A DNA stretch of 64,000 bases from VRUE01 sp963699225 (GTDB taxonomy: Bacteria; Actinomycetota; Thermoleophilia; Solirubrobacterales; 70-9). A model generated the notes under the pieces. It saw nothing but the letters and a program-made list of their open reading frames with translations. It was not told the DNA's origin and did not search any database. The DNA lies in NCBI GenBank assembly GCA_963699225.1, contig OY969423.1:868001-932000 (forward strand), given 5' to 3'. The position numbers and the translations under genes were made by a program. Shown here piece after piece: positions 25,167 to 33,700 of the stretch. The first letter of the stretch is position 1, and each line of letters begins with the position of its first letter.

Positions 25167-26858
25167 TTATTGGAGCGACTCGACGGGTGAGCCGGCGGGA
25201 TCGATGCCGGCCTCCGCCGCCGCGGCCGGCCAGGCCTCAGCGGCGCGCTTGACCTCGCGGCGCGACCAGCCGAGCTCGCTGCCCAGTGCGCCCGCTACGG
25301 CGCGTGCAGGGGCCGCGTCGCGCAGCTGCGGCGCGGCGAGCAGGCCAAGGCGGGTGCGACGCAACAGCACGTCAGCGACCGTGCGCGCCTGCTCGTGACG
25401 GGCGGCGATCACGGCCTCGGCGAGCAGATCGGGGCGGCCGGGCACGATCGGCTCGGCCAGCTTCCGGTCCTCGCGGGCCAGGGCGAGGACTTTGCGGGCG
25501 GCGTGGCCGTAGCGGAAGGCGAGCTGCTCGAGTGCCTCCTCCCCCACCCCGTCCGGCGCCTCGAGGTCATCGGGCCGGGCCTCCATGCCGAGCGGGATCT
25601 CCGCCGTGTGGCAGGGCGCCTCGCGGCCCTCGCGCTCGACCAGGCGGTCGACCGTCTGCTTCGCCATGCGCCGCCAGGTGGTCAGCTTGCCGCCGGTGAT
25701 CGTCAGCATCCCCGAGGAGGTCTCATAGAGCTCCGCCTTGCGCGAGATGTCGACCGACTTCTTCGGGTCGCCGGTGGCGATCAGCGGCCGCACTCCGGCG
25801 TAGGCGCCGACAAGGTCAGCGGCGCCGAGCGCAACACCGAAGAACTCGTTGACGGCGTCGAGCAGGTAGGAGACGTCGTCTCCCCCTGGACGCGGATGGT
25901 CGATGTCGCCCTCGAAGTCGTTGTCAGTGGTGCCGATCAGGGTGCGCCCGTACCAGGGCAAGGCGAAGATCGCCCGGCCCTCGCCGGCCGGGACGATGCA
26001 GGCGGCGGAGCCGGTCGAGAGCTTCTCGCGGTCGACCAACACGTGGGTACCGCGGCTGGGCGAGATCCGCGGCACGTCCTCCTCCTCGATCGTCTCCTCA
26101 GGCCGGATCCGATCGGCAAAGACGCCGGTGGCGTTGATCACGTTGTCGGCGCTGACCTCGAGCCGCTCCCCGGAGCCAGCCTCGACGAAGGCGGCGCCGG
26201 CAGCGCGTCCGTTGTCGGAGAGCACCTCGACCACCTCGGCGCCGTTCAGCATCACCGCGCCGAAGCGCTCCGCCTCACCCAGCACCGTCAGGGTGAGGCG
26301 AACGTCGTCGGTCTGGCAGTCGTAGAAGAGGTAGGCGTTCTTGGGGTCGCGCGGCTCCAGCGCCGGCACCAGTTGCAGGACCTCGTCGCGATCGATCGTG
26401 CGGTGGCGGTCGGGTGACCAGTAGTAGTCCTCGTCGGCTTCCTTGGAGGAGCGCATCTCGCGGCGGCTGCGACCGACCCGCGTCGTCGCCATCACGTCGT
26501 ACATGTTGAGCCCGATGCCGAGACCGCGCTGGCGGCGCTCGTCGGAGAAGGACGGAATCAGGAAGGGCGTCGGGTAGACCAGGTGCGGCGCCAGTTGAAC
26601 CATCAGCTGGCGCTCGAGCAGCGCCTCGCGGACCAGCCCGAGGTCGAGGTTCTGCAGGTAGCGCAGGCCGCCGTGGACCATCTTCGAGGAGCGGCTGGAG
26701 GTGCCTTCGGCGTAGTCGCCGCGCTCGAGCAGCGCCACCGAGTAGCCACGCGAGGCGGCGTCGAGGGCGACGCCGGCGCCGGTGATGCCGCCGCCGATCA
26801 CGACGACCTCGAAGTGCTGGCCGGCGATCGCCTCGATCGCTGTGGGGCGGGAGAGCAT
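25167..26858 (-). CDS. glpD: Glycerol-3-phosphate dehydrogenase (FAD-dependent) GlpD
   Basis: Membrane-associated flavoenzyme oxidising glycerol 3-phosphate to dihydroxyacetone phosphate and passing electrons to quinone. The FAD-binding GGGITG is at residues 22-27, then ERGDYAEGTSSRSSKMVHGGLRYL; IGTTDNDFEGD and ITGGKLTTWRRMA match GlpD, and the C-terminal DAO_C domain is present. At 563 aa it is full length. The ATG overlaps the nitroreductase stop as TGATG. Confidence 0.93.
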   Translation of the reverse strand: MLSRPTAIEAIAGQHFEVVVIGGGITGAGVALDAASRGYSVALLERGDYAEGTSSRSSKMVHGGLRYLQNLDLGLVREALLERQLMVQLAPHLVYPTPFLIPSFSDERRQRGLGIGLNMYDVMATTRVGRSRREMRSSKEADEDYYWSPDRHRTIDRDEVLQLVPALEPRDPKNAYLFYDCQTDDVRLTLTVLGEAERFGAVMLNGAEVVEVLSDNGRAAGAAFVEAGSGERLEVSADNVINATGVFADRIRPEETIEEEDVPRISPSRGTHVLVDREKLSTGSAACIVPAGEGRAIFALPWYGRTLIGTTDNDFEGDIDHPRPGGDDVSYLLDAVNEFFGVALGAADLVGAYAGVRPLIATGDPKKSVDISRKAELYETSSGMLTITGGKLTTWRRMAKQTVDRLVEREGREAPCHTAEIPLGMEARPDDLEAPDGVGEEALEQLAFRYGHAARKVLALAREDRKLAEPIVPGRPDLLAEAVIAARHEQARTVADVLLRRTRLGLLAAPQLRDAAPARAVAGALGSELGWSRREVKRAAEAWPAAAAEAGIDPAGSPVESLQ

Positions 26859-27367
26859 CAGGCGAGGAACTCGGTCGACTGCTCGATCGGCGGCCGCTCG
26901 GGCGGTTCCTTCTCCTGGCGCGGCCGGCCGAGATGCAGGAGACCGACGAAACGCTCGCTGTCCGGCAATCCGACCGCGCTGCGGCCCTCCGGTGAGCGCA
27001 GCAATCCGGGGGTGCGCCAGTAGCCCGCGTAGCCGCGGGCGTGGGCGGCAAGCAGAACGATGTAAGAGGCGACGGCGGTGGTGTGCAGGTCCTCCTCGTT
27101 TTGCACCGGGTCGGCGCCGAGGACGCATGAGGCGAGGATCAGGGTGGGAGCGCGGTCGAGCTTGGCCGCCCCCTCGGACCCGGCCACCTGCTTCAGCCGC
27201 GCCAGCGTCTCGGGACCGACGACGCGAAAGCGCCAGGGCGCGGTGAGGTGGTGGTTCGGCGCCCAGCGCGCAAGATCAAGCAGGCCGAGGATCTCTTCGC
27301 GCCCGAGCGGCTCGGAGCCAAAGGCCTTGTGCGTGCGGCGGGTCCTAATCGCGGTCTCTACGTCCAC
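26858..27367 (-). CDS. Nitroreductase-family FMN oxidoreductase
   Basis: An FMN- and NAD(P)H-dependent oxidoreductase of about 169 aa. TAIRTRRTHKAFGSEPL and LLDLARWAPNHHLTAPWRFRVV are the family's FMN-binding start, and ARGYAGYWRTPGL its later loop. GTG at 27367 gives a start two residues before the fold; longer upstream extensions run into the ECF gene. It lies 76 nt after the cobalamin transport operon. It is not an obvious BluB (the enzyme making the lower ligand of B12), so a role in cobalamin is only a possibility. Confidence 0.82.
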   Translation of the reverse strand: MDVETAIRTRRTHKAFGSEPLGREEILGLLDLARWAPNHHLTAPWRFRVVGPETLARLKQVAGSEGAAKLDRAPTLILASCVLGADPVQNEEDLHTTAVASYIVLLAAHARGYAGYWRTPGLLRSPEGRSAVGLPDSERFVGLLHLGRPRQEKEPPERPPIEQSTEFLA

Positions 27368-27443
27368 GCTTGCAACATAGCCGCCAAGGGCTACGCCCCC
27401 TCCGTTTACTGCCTCAGAGGTGGTCAAGGGAGGGCGAGTGCCG

Positions 27444-29312
27444 CTACCAGGCGAAGCGACGGCCGAGCCACCAGGGCAGGCCGATGGCAAGGGCGGTGGC
27501 GGCGAGACCGACACCGATCGGAGCCCAGGGAGAGGGGCTGGAGCCCGAGGCGCTGACGGGATCGGACGCGGTGGCCGGAGGTTGCGTAGTTCCAGCTTCG
27601 CCTTCTTCTTCAGGCGTCCCCAGCTGGGCCGGCGGTGACGCCGGTATGGCGCCCGCGGCCGAGGGCGGCGCGGTCGGCGCGCCGCTGCCGCCGCTGCTGG
27701 GAGCGCCCGAGGCCGGCGGCACCGATTCGAATTCTTCCGGCGGGCTTGTCCCGCCGACAGGTGGCGCCGGTGCCGCCTTCGACGGCGAAACGGTCGTCGG
27801 GGTCGGCTGGCGCGGCGGCGGTTCGATCGGCAGCGAGTCGCCGGAGACCGCGACCAGCACCTGGCCCGTAACCCAGACCGGCGTCTGGTCGCTGGATTCC
27901 GAGTAGCGGTAGTGCCCATCGGCGGCCTGCCTGGCGGTGAGGTAGTCGAGGGCGCTGCTGCCAGCGTCGCTTACCTTGGCCGGATCGGCGCCGACGGCGA
28001 TCATCCCTTGCACCGCCCAGGCGGTCGACTGAGCGTTGACGCCGCCACCAGCGCCGAGGGCGAAGCCGCCGTTGGGACGCTGGTGCTTGCGCAGGTAGGA
28101 AAGGCCGGCCTGGGCCCCCTTCGTTGCGGGGAGCGCCTGCATCGCCGAGCCGGTGACGTCGGCGTTGCTCGGCTGGTCCGGCACGTCCCCCCAGCCGCCG
28201 TCGTCGTTCTGCACTTTGGTCAGCCACGAAACCGTGGAATCGAGGCCTTCATCGGCGCCGGCGGTGCGCAGGGCGATCACGCTGAAGGACGTGGTCCCCG
28301 GCCAGCCGGCGTAGGAGCCGTTGGCGGCGCGGCGCTTGAGCAGGGCGCTGACCAGGTCCTTGCCGCCAAAAGAGCGCGGATCGGCGCCAGCGCCCTCGAT
28401 GGCGATGATCGTGCGGGCGAGATCGCCGGGGCTGCTCACTTCGTCGAGGTGGCCGCTGAGGAAGTCGATCGGGTTCTTGCCGCCGGCGCTGGTCACGTCG
28501 AATGGGTTGCGCCCGGCGGCCTCGAGCCCCAGCATCGCCCAGCTGGTCAGCGCAGCGCTCGAGTCCGATGAGGGCGACGAGCCAAAGCCACCGTCAGTGT
28601 TCTGCGCCGCTTCCAGCCAGTTCGCCGCCTCGTCGGTACCGGCGGCCTTGGCCGCTCCCGGCACCAGGCTAGGGAGCAGCAGGATGACCAGGATCGCCGT
28701 CGCGACAGCGGGCGTGCGCCACTGGAAGCGCTGACGGAAGCGGGTCAGCATCCGCACCATCGCCGGGCCAGCGAGCAGGGCAAAGGCGATGTTGCCGGCG
28801 ACGTGGGCTACGTCGAAGGGAATCGCGCGCGCCTCCAGGGTGAGGAAGCGCTCGAGTGAGAGATCTCCGCCGTAGGTCGCCATGAGCGAGAAGTTCAACA
28901 ACACACCGTAGGCGATGCCCGCCAGTCCGCAAACCGCAGCGAGACTGAGGCGACCGGCGTTGCGGACTCCCAGCGCCAACCCGGCGCCCATCAGTCCACA
29001 CATGCCCCAGCCAGCCATCTGCCAGGGGGTCCACGGCCCCTGGCCGAACCAGAAGTTTGAGACCAGGCCGGCCAGCGCTCCGACCGCAAAGCCGGGCGCG
29101 GGACCAAGTGCGTAGCCGGCGAAGACGACGATGTCAGTGGTCGGCTTGACGTTGGGGAAAGCGGCGAAGGCGATGCGACCGGCGATCGCCAGGGCGGCAA
29201 GAGCGGCGACCAGAGCGACGACCTGCGAAGGCGGGCGCGAGCGCTCGTACCAGGCGAAGCCGCCGAGCAGGACGGCGGCAAGGATGACGAAGCTGGCCAG
29301 CTGCCAGGACAT
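27444..29312 (-). CDS. ECF transporter S component fused to an alpha/alpha-barrel repeat domain (putative cobalamin receptor)
   Basis: A 622-aa fusion. Residues 1-215 are a six-helix S-component-like membrane domain (PTTDIVVFAGYALGP, LAGLVSNFWFGQGPWTPWQMAG). Residues about 222-490 are four or more repeats of the prenyltransferase/squalene-oxidase type, each with a Q-N/D-x-D-G-G-W/F-G-like turn (QNTDGGFG, QNDDGGWG, QRPNGGFA, QAADGHY), the fold also used by the large domain of transcobalamin and intrinsic factor. A Pro/Ser-rich linker (490-595) and a C-terminal membrane helix (about 597-615) end the protein. It is the last gene of the B12 operon; its ATG overlaps the ATPase stop as TGATG. Confidence 0.85.
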   Translation of the reverse strand: MSWQLASFVILAAVLLGGFAWYERSRPPSQVVALVAALAALAIAGRIAFAAFPNVKPTTDIVVFAGYALGPAPGFAVGALAGLVSNFWFGQGPWTPWQMAGWGMCGLMGAGLALGVRNAGRLSLAAVCGLAGIAYGVLLNFSLMATYGGDLSLERFLTLEARAIPFDVAHVAGNIAFALLAGPAMVRMLTRFRQRFQWRTPAVATAILVILLLPSLVPGAAKAAGTDEAANWLEAAQNTDGGFGSSPSSDSSAALTSWAMLGLEAAGRNPFDVTSAGGKNPIDFLSGHLDEVSSPGDLARTIIAIEGAGADPRSFGGKDLVSALLKRRAANGSYAGWPGTTSFSVIALRTAGADEGLDSTVSWLTKVQNDDGGWGDVPDQPSNADVTGSAMQALPATKGAQAGLSYLRKHQRPNGGFALGAGGGVNAQSTAWAVQGMIAVGADPAKVSDAGSSALDYLTARQAADGHYRYSESSDQTPVWVTGQVLVAVSGDSLPIEPPPRQPTPTTVSPSKAAPAPPVGGTSPPEEFESVPPASGAPSSGGSGAPTAPPSAAGAIPASPPAQLGTPEEEGEAGTTQPPATASDPVSASGSSPSPWAPIGVGLAATALAIGLPWWLGRRFAW

Positions 29313-31003
29313 CAGCTGTCCTCCGTCGGCTTGCGCAGTGCTTCCGCCCCTTGCTCCGGGGTGATGACCCCCGGCAGGTCGAGCACGCGCGCGACCTCGG
29401 TGGCGAAGTACCAGCCGCCGGAGAGGATCTCGCGGGCGGGGCCGTCGGCGATCACAACGCCGTCGCCAAGCAGGACGACGCGCTCGGCGAAGGCCGAGGC
29501 AAACTCGACGTCGTGGGTGGCGATGAGAAGGCCGGCGCCGCGGCTGGCGAGTTCGCCGATCAGGTCGACGAGGTCGTCCTTACGGGCGCGGTCCATGCCT
29601 CGAGTGGGCTCGTCGAGGGAGACCAGGCCTGGCAGCGCGTCGCCGTCCATGCGGCCCGCCAGGGCGATTGCCAGTGCCAGGCGCTGGCGCTCGCCGCCGG
29701 AGAGGTCACGCGGGTCCGCGTCAACCGCGTGCTCGAGGCCGACGAGGCGCAGCGCTGCCAGCCCGCTGTCACCGGGGAGCTCATCGCCGACTCGCTCGCG
29801 GACCAGGTAGTCACCAGGGTTCTGGGTCAACAGGGCGATGTCCCCAGGGGTCTCGATCTTGCCGCGGACCGGGTCTTGGAGGCCGGCGGCGGTTCGCAGC
29901 AAGGTGCTCTTGCCGGCGCCGTTGCGGCCCATCAGGGCTACGCGTTCGCCGCCGCTGACGGTTAGGTCGATACCTCGGAGGACATCGCGAGGAGCTTCGC
30001 GTTGGGTCAGCTCCACCCAGAGGTCTCGTGCGCGAACGGCTGTGGTTGAGGGGAGGCGGACCCCCTCCTCTCTTAACTTTTTCGGTGGAGAGTCGGCGGC
30101 TGACCGTGAAGGAATTGCCGAAAAAGTGCAAGACGTTCGGAGGGGGTCCGCCTCCCCTCCATCGACAGCGGCGGCCGACGCGAGAACTCGGCGCGCATCG
30201 CGAACCCCAACGGGCAGGGGTTCGATGCCAGCGAGAGAGAACAGCTTTGCGGCCGGAGTCTCCAGAGCTGCGTCGGTGTTCTGGGCCCAGGTGAGGAAGT
30301 CGCGGGGGTTGCCGTCGAAGGAAACCGAGCCCGAGGTCATGGCGATGACCCGATCGGCGGCGGCGAGGCAGCGCTCCAGGCGGTGCTCGGCCAGCAGGAT
30401 CGTTACCCCCCACTCCTCGTTTAGGCGACGGAGGAGCCAGATCAGCTCATCCCCTGCGACGGGATCCAGCTGGGACGTTGGCTCATCGAGGAGGACGAGG
30501 CGCGGGCGAGTTACCAATGCTGCCGCCAGGGCCACCCGTTGGAGCTCTCCACCGGACAGAGTGTCAACCGCCCGGTCCAGTAGGTGTGGAATAGCGAGGG
30601 CGAGGGCCACCTCCTCCACTGCCCGCGCACGTGAGGCCGGTGCATCCCCCCCCATCTCGAGCGGGAGCTCGATCTCAGCCGCCACCGTGGTTGAGACCAC
30701 CTGAGTCTCAGGGTCTTGGGCGACATAGCCGACTACCGCGGCCAGCTCTCCTGGGCCGGCGGAGATCGCGTCGATGCCGGCTACCTCGATCCGGCCCTCG
30801 ATCTCGCCGCCGTGAAAGTGCGGGACGAGGCCGCAGGCGGCACGGAGGAGAGTCGACTTGCCGGAGGCGGAGCGGCCGGCGAGGAGGGCGAACTCGCCAG
30901 GGGACAAGTCGAGCGAGATGTCGTGCAGAGCCGGGAGGTCCGCGGTCGGATAGGCGTAGGTGACCCCGGTTAGTGTCAGGGCCGACGCGGTCTGGGGTTC
31001 CAT
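29312..31003 (-). CDS. Fused double ATP-binding protein of an ECF transporter
   Basis: Two ABC ATPase domains in one chain that energise the ECF transporter. Domain 1 has GRSASGKST, signature LSGGELQRVALA and LVLLDEPTSQLD; domain 2 has GRNGAGKST, LSGGERQRLALA and VSLDEPTRGMD. Both look catalytically complete. The linker (about residues 281-319) is encoded by a 112-nt palindromic element. The start is ATG at 31003 or GTG at 31018, the latter overlapping the ecfT stop by 8 nt. Length is about 563 aa. Confidence 0.92.
   Translation of the reverse strand: MEPQTASALTLTGVTYAYPTADLPALHDISLDLSPGEFALLAGRSASGKSTLLRAACGLVPHFHGGEIEGRIEVAGIDAISAGPGELAAVVGYVAQDPETQVVSTTVAAEIELPLEMGGDAPASRARAVEEVALALAIPHLLDRAVDTLSGGELQRVALAAALVTRPRLVLLDEPTSQLDPVAGDELIWLLRRLNEEWGVTILLAEHRLERCLAAADRVIAMTSGSVSFDGNPRDFLTWAQNTDAALETPAAKLFSLAGIEPLPVGVRDARRVLASAAAVDGGEADPLRTSCTFSAIPSRSAADSPPKKLREEGVRLPSTTAVRARDLWVELTQREAPRDVLRGIDLTVSGGERVALMGRNGAGKSTLLRTAAGLQDPVRGKIETPGDIALLTQNPGDYLVRERVGDELPGDSGLAALRLVGLEHAVDADPRDLSGGERQRLALAIALAGRMDGDALPGLVSLDEPTRGMDRARKDDLVDLIGELASRGAGLLIATHDVEFASAFAERVVLLGDGVVIADGPAREILSGGWYFATEVARVLDLPGVITPEQGAEALRKPTEDS
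30048..30159. repeat. Palindromic element read in frame inside the ECF ATPase linker
   Basis: Outer arms 30048-30068 and 30139-30159 are perfectly complementary over 21 nt (core GGCGGACCCCC). Inside, ACTTTTTCGG (30076-30085) pairs with CCGAAAAAGT (30118-30127). The whole element is in coding sequence, between the two ABC domains, without breaking the frame. It contributes a Ser/Pro/Arg-rich linker. It resembles the other long palindromes here in design rather than in sequence. Confidence 0.8.
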
Positions 31004-31010
31004 CGCAAGC

Positions 31011-32003
31011 TCAGACACTCGACGCCCCCGATCCAAACTCCGTTGTGTGCGCATCGCGCACAAAACGGAGTTTGCTTGGCGAGCGGCCTGGCTTACGACG
31101 AAGTGGGGCGAGGCCGCTGAGGGTGACGACCACGGCAACGGCGAGGGTCATGGCGCCGGTGCCGATCTCGGTGGCTGGATATTCGCTGAAGCCGTCGGCG
31201 CCGAGGGCCTTACCAGCGATCGCGACGGCAAGGACCGTCAAGCCGACCGCGTAAAACCGGCGGTCGTAGCGGGATCGCGGCCTAGCCGTGGCGTAACGCC
31301 TTCTCCATCCATTGCCCGGAAAACGCGTTGCACCCCCGGCTGACGGCGTCGCATCGAGCGAGTAGCCGCGCAGCTCCAGGGTCGCGGCGACGTCGACGGC
31401 GCGGTCGAGTGAGCCGGCGAGGAGGCGACGGGCCAGGGAGGCGCGGCCGACCGGGGCGGCGGCGGGGCCGCGCAAGCGGGCGGCGTCGCGCAGGCGGGCG
31501 GCGTCGGCCGCCGCCACCGGTACCAGCCGCGAGACCAGCGTCGCGGTCAGCGCCGAGCGGCCGGCGATCGGGCGGAGCGCCCGCAGGACACGGTCGGGGT
31601 CGACGCAGGCCGAGTAGACGGCGAAACCGACCATCACCACCGCGGCACGCAGGCCGAGGACGAGGCCGGCGACGATCGCCTCCAGCGTCACGTCGACCTG
31701 GCCGAAGAGGGGCCACTCGCCCAAGCGGGCAAGAACCGTCTCGCCGCGGCTGACGACCAGGGCGTTGACGACGACGATCAGCGCGGCCAGGGTGAGGCCC
31801 ATCCAGAGCGCCGCGCGGACCGCCGCGTGGGCTCCGGCGAGGCGGCCGGCGATAACGACCGCGAGCCCAACCGCGAGCAGCACGATCGGGTTCGAGTAGA
31901 GGAAGGCGACGACGACGAGCGAGCCGAGGTAGGCGACGGCGGCGCCCGGCGAGGCTAGTTGCAGCGGCCGCGGCCGCGGGATGTAGGCAAACGGCGATCT
32001 CAT
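31011..32003 (-). CDS. ecfT: ECF transporter transmembrane (T) component
   Basis: Integral membrane coupling protein (CbiQ/EcfT family) of 330 aa that links the ATPases to the S component. It has five to six hydrophobic helices; the family's coupling-helix motifs appear as LRDAARLRG and ATLELRGYSL (the 'A-R-G' type). The start ATG at 32003 overlaps the upstream lipoprotein gene as ATGA. The last ~20 codons are unusual: they contain a 41-nt hairpin (31034-31074) and may be an acquired tail. Confidence 0.88.
   Translation of the reverse strand: MRSPFAYIPRPRPLQLASPGAAVAYLGSLVVVAFLYSNPIVLLAVGLAVVIAGRLAGAHAAVRAALWMGLTLAALIVVVNALVVSRGETVLARLGEWPLFGQVDVTLEAIVAGLVLGLRAAVVMVGFAVYSACVDPDRVLRALRPIAGRSALTATLVSRLVPVAAADAARLRDAARLRGPAAAPVGRASLARRLLAGSLDRAVDVAATLELRGYSLDATPSAGGATRFPGNGWRRRYATARPRSRYDRRFYAVGLTVLAVAIAGKALGADGFSEYPATEIGTGAMTLAVAVVVTLSGLAPLRRKPGRSPSKLRFVRDAHTTEFGSGASSV
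31034..31074. repeat. Hairpin element in the 3' end of ecfT
   Basis: CAAACTCCGTT (31034-31044) pairs with AACGGAGTTTG (31064-31074), and TGTGCGC (31046-31052) with GCGCACA (31056-31062) around ATC, with one mismatch between the two stems. It lies in coding sequence, giving EcfT a short charged tail, and just before the start of the ATPase gene. Confidence 0.75.
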
Positions 32004-32914
32004 CGCAGTGGCAGCGAGGTCTCCTTGCCCCCGTCGACGGCCACCGCGTAATGGTCGCGCAGGTCGGCGGCATCGAGAAGGCTGGCGGCAGCGCGCACCC
32101 CTGCCCCGCTCACCCCGGTGACCATCCACACGGGCGGTTCTTCGTAGCGGCGGGTGGCGGCGACTAGGCCGCCGTCAGGACCGAGATCGGCGCCAGCGTC
32201 ACCTGATTCGTCAATGCCGCTGAGGCGATAGCCATTTCCCTCACGGTGAAACTCGGCAAAGACGCCACTCACCTGAGGGCCGCGTTCGACCTGGGCGGCC
32301 GCAGGGTCGCTTCGCAGTCGAGACCAGGGACCGACCAAGATCCGGATCGCCCCGCTGGATGGCCGTGGGGAAACGTCCACGCCCGCCCCTGCCAGCCGTT
32401 CCTCAACCTCGTCGCAGGCGCCGCCGCCGCCTAGACATTCCACCGCCACCGCCCGCCGCTTGCCGTCGTAGCCGCCGAGGAAGGGCTGCGGCCAGGAGCC
32501 GACCACGGCCGGCACCCGCATCGCCGCTTCCCAGTCGCGGTAGTCCCACCAGATCGACTCGCCGCCGTGCAGCGAGTAATCCGCGGCGCCGATCGTCGAC
32601 TCCACACCGTTGACGAAGAAGAACCAGTCGAGTGAGCCGTCAGCGCTCTCTTCCGCTTCCAGCCCTTCAATCGACTGCACGAAGCCGCCACCGTAGCGGG
32701 TGGTGATCTCGGCGTTGCGTTCGAGCGCCCGCATCACCGTGTCGGATTCGGTCAGATCGCCGAGCTGGCGGTGCAGCACGGGCACGGTCCCGTAGTCCCG
32801 CGTCACCGTCAGCTCGGCGTCCCCCACCCCGCTGCCGGGGCCGAGGCCGCAGCCGGCGGTCGCGAGCGCCATCAAGAGCAGCGCAATCGCGACCGCCGTG
32901 CCGGGGCCCCTCAT
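32000..32914 (-). CDS. Lipoprotein with DUF4430 (transcobalamin C-terminal-like) domain
   Basis: A 304-aa exported protein. The signal peptide ends in a lipobox (LATAGC, Cys22), so the mature protein should be lipid-anchored outside the membrane. Residues about 35-130 match DUF4430: VTRDYGTVPVL, DTVMRALERNAEI, then DWFFFVNGVESTIGAADYSLHGGESIWWDYRDW, the domain's characteristic 'W.yfvNG....a..y.l..GD.i.w.y'. In animal B12 carriers this fold forms the smaller half of the cobalamin-binding cleft. The remaining 170 residues are unassigned. It lies 4 nt after the first DUF4430 gene. Confidence 0.85.
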   Translation of the reverse strand: MRGPGTAVAIALLLMALATAGCGLGPGSGVGDAELTVTRDYGTVPVLHRQLGDLTESDTVMRALERNAEITTRYGGGFVQSIEGLEAEESADGSLDWFFFVNGVESTIGAADYSLHGGESIWWDYRDWEAAMRVPAVVGSWPQPFLGGYDGKRRAVAVECLGGGGACDEVEERLAGAGVDVSPRPSSGAIRILVGPWSRLRSDPAAAQVERGPQVSGVFAEFHREGNGYRLSGIDESGDAGADLGPDGGLVAATRRYEEPPVWMVTGVSGAGVRAAASLLDAADLRDHYAVAVDGGKETSLPLR

Positions 32915-32918
32915 CGGA

Positions 32919-33668
32919 TCAGCCCCCGGAGCAGGCCCCGTTGAGGCAGACCGCGACCTGGTTGGACGGGATGTCCTTGCCCTCGGTGGCGGTCAGCACG
33001 CCCGGCGCCGAGAGCGTCACCTGTGTGGTGCCGTCAGCACCCGTGGGGGTAGTGGCACCGGTCACCGTCGCGCCCACAGCCGGGGTCTTCTTACCTTTGT
33101 CGTCGTAGGAGATGACGCTGACCGTGAACGGTTTGTTCGGCTCCGCTTCGTGCGGCGCGACCAGCGAGAGCTCATCGGGATACGGGTATGGCTCCAGGGC
33201 CCAGAGCACTTCGTCCCCCGTGTGCAGCTTGACTTTTTCGCCGCCCTTGTTGGGGTTCTTGTGGTTGACCTTGAGGTACCAGGAGAGCTTCTTGGTCGTC
33301 GCCGACTTGCCGATTCCGCACAGCCCGAGGCCGAATTCAGAAAGGAAGTGATCGGTGACCAGCAGCGGGCGAAGGGCCGGCGTTATCTTCGAGGCCTGGC
33401 TCAGCGCGCCCAGCGCGGTCGGCCCTTTCACCTGCACCGACTTGCCGCTGCCGCCGCTGCCGCCGCCGAGGCAGGTCGCTTTCGGGCTGGTCTTGATCGA
33501 GGTCGTCTTGGCGTTGACGAACTCTTCGCCCAGCGCCTTGCCGCCGCTACCCACCACGCGCACGCTTACCTTGGTCCCCTTACCCGCGGCGAGCGCGGTG
33601 GTCGAGAGCAACAGCAGAAGGGCCAGTGCGCACGCAGCGACCAGCCGGAACGGAACGAGTCTTGGCAT
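32919..33668 (-). CDS. Secreted DUF4430 (transcobalamin C-terminal-like) protein
   Basis: First gene behind the cobalamin riboswitch, 249 aa. A signal peptide (residues 1-28, ending TTALAAG) precedes a DUF4430-like domain: GPTALGALSQAS, then KKLSWYLKVNHKNPNKGGEKVKLHTGDEVLWALEP. A C-terminal Ig-like beta segment (about 165-240; PFTVSVISYDDKGKKTPAVGATVT..) ends in a Cys-containing tail. The expected role is capture of cobalamin at the cell surface for the ECF importer encoded downstream. The ATG is preceded by AAAGGGTGG, which can be masked by the riboswitch platform. Confidence 0.83.
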   Translation of the reverse strand: MPRLVPFRLVAACALALLLLLSTTALAAGKGTKVSVRVVGSGGKALGEEFVNAKTTSIKTSPKATCLGGGSGGSGKSVQVKGPTALGALSQASKITPALRPLLVTDHFLSEFGLGLCGIGKSATTKKLSWYLKVNHKNPNKGGEKVKLHTGDEVLWALEPYPYPDELSLVAPHEAEPNKPFTVSVISYDDKGKKTPAVGATVTGATTPTGADGTTQVTLSAPGVLTATEGKDIPSNQVAVCLNGACSGG

Positions 33669-33669
33669 T

Positions 33670-33700
33670 TAAGCCACCCTTTCCTCGAGGGTTGTCATGG
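33670..33700 (-). promoter_or_regulatory. Riboswitch expression platform over the ribosome-binding site
   Basis: In the transcript ACCCT (33688-33692) can pair with AGGGT (33676-33680), closing a 7-nt loop that contains the GGAA of the ribosome-binding site of the DUF4430 gene. No T-tract follows, so control is likely at translation initiation. Pairing is seen; its use is inferred. Confidence 0.45.

Noticed and set aside
27368..27443. Terminator between the ECF gene and the nitroreductase gene
   Set aside because: The GC-rich repeats (CGCCCCCTCC and GGGAGGGCG) pair poorly and have no T-run.
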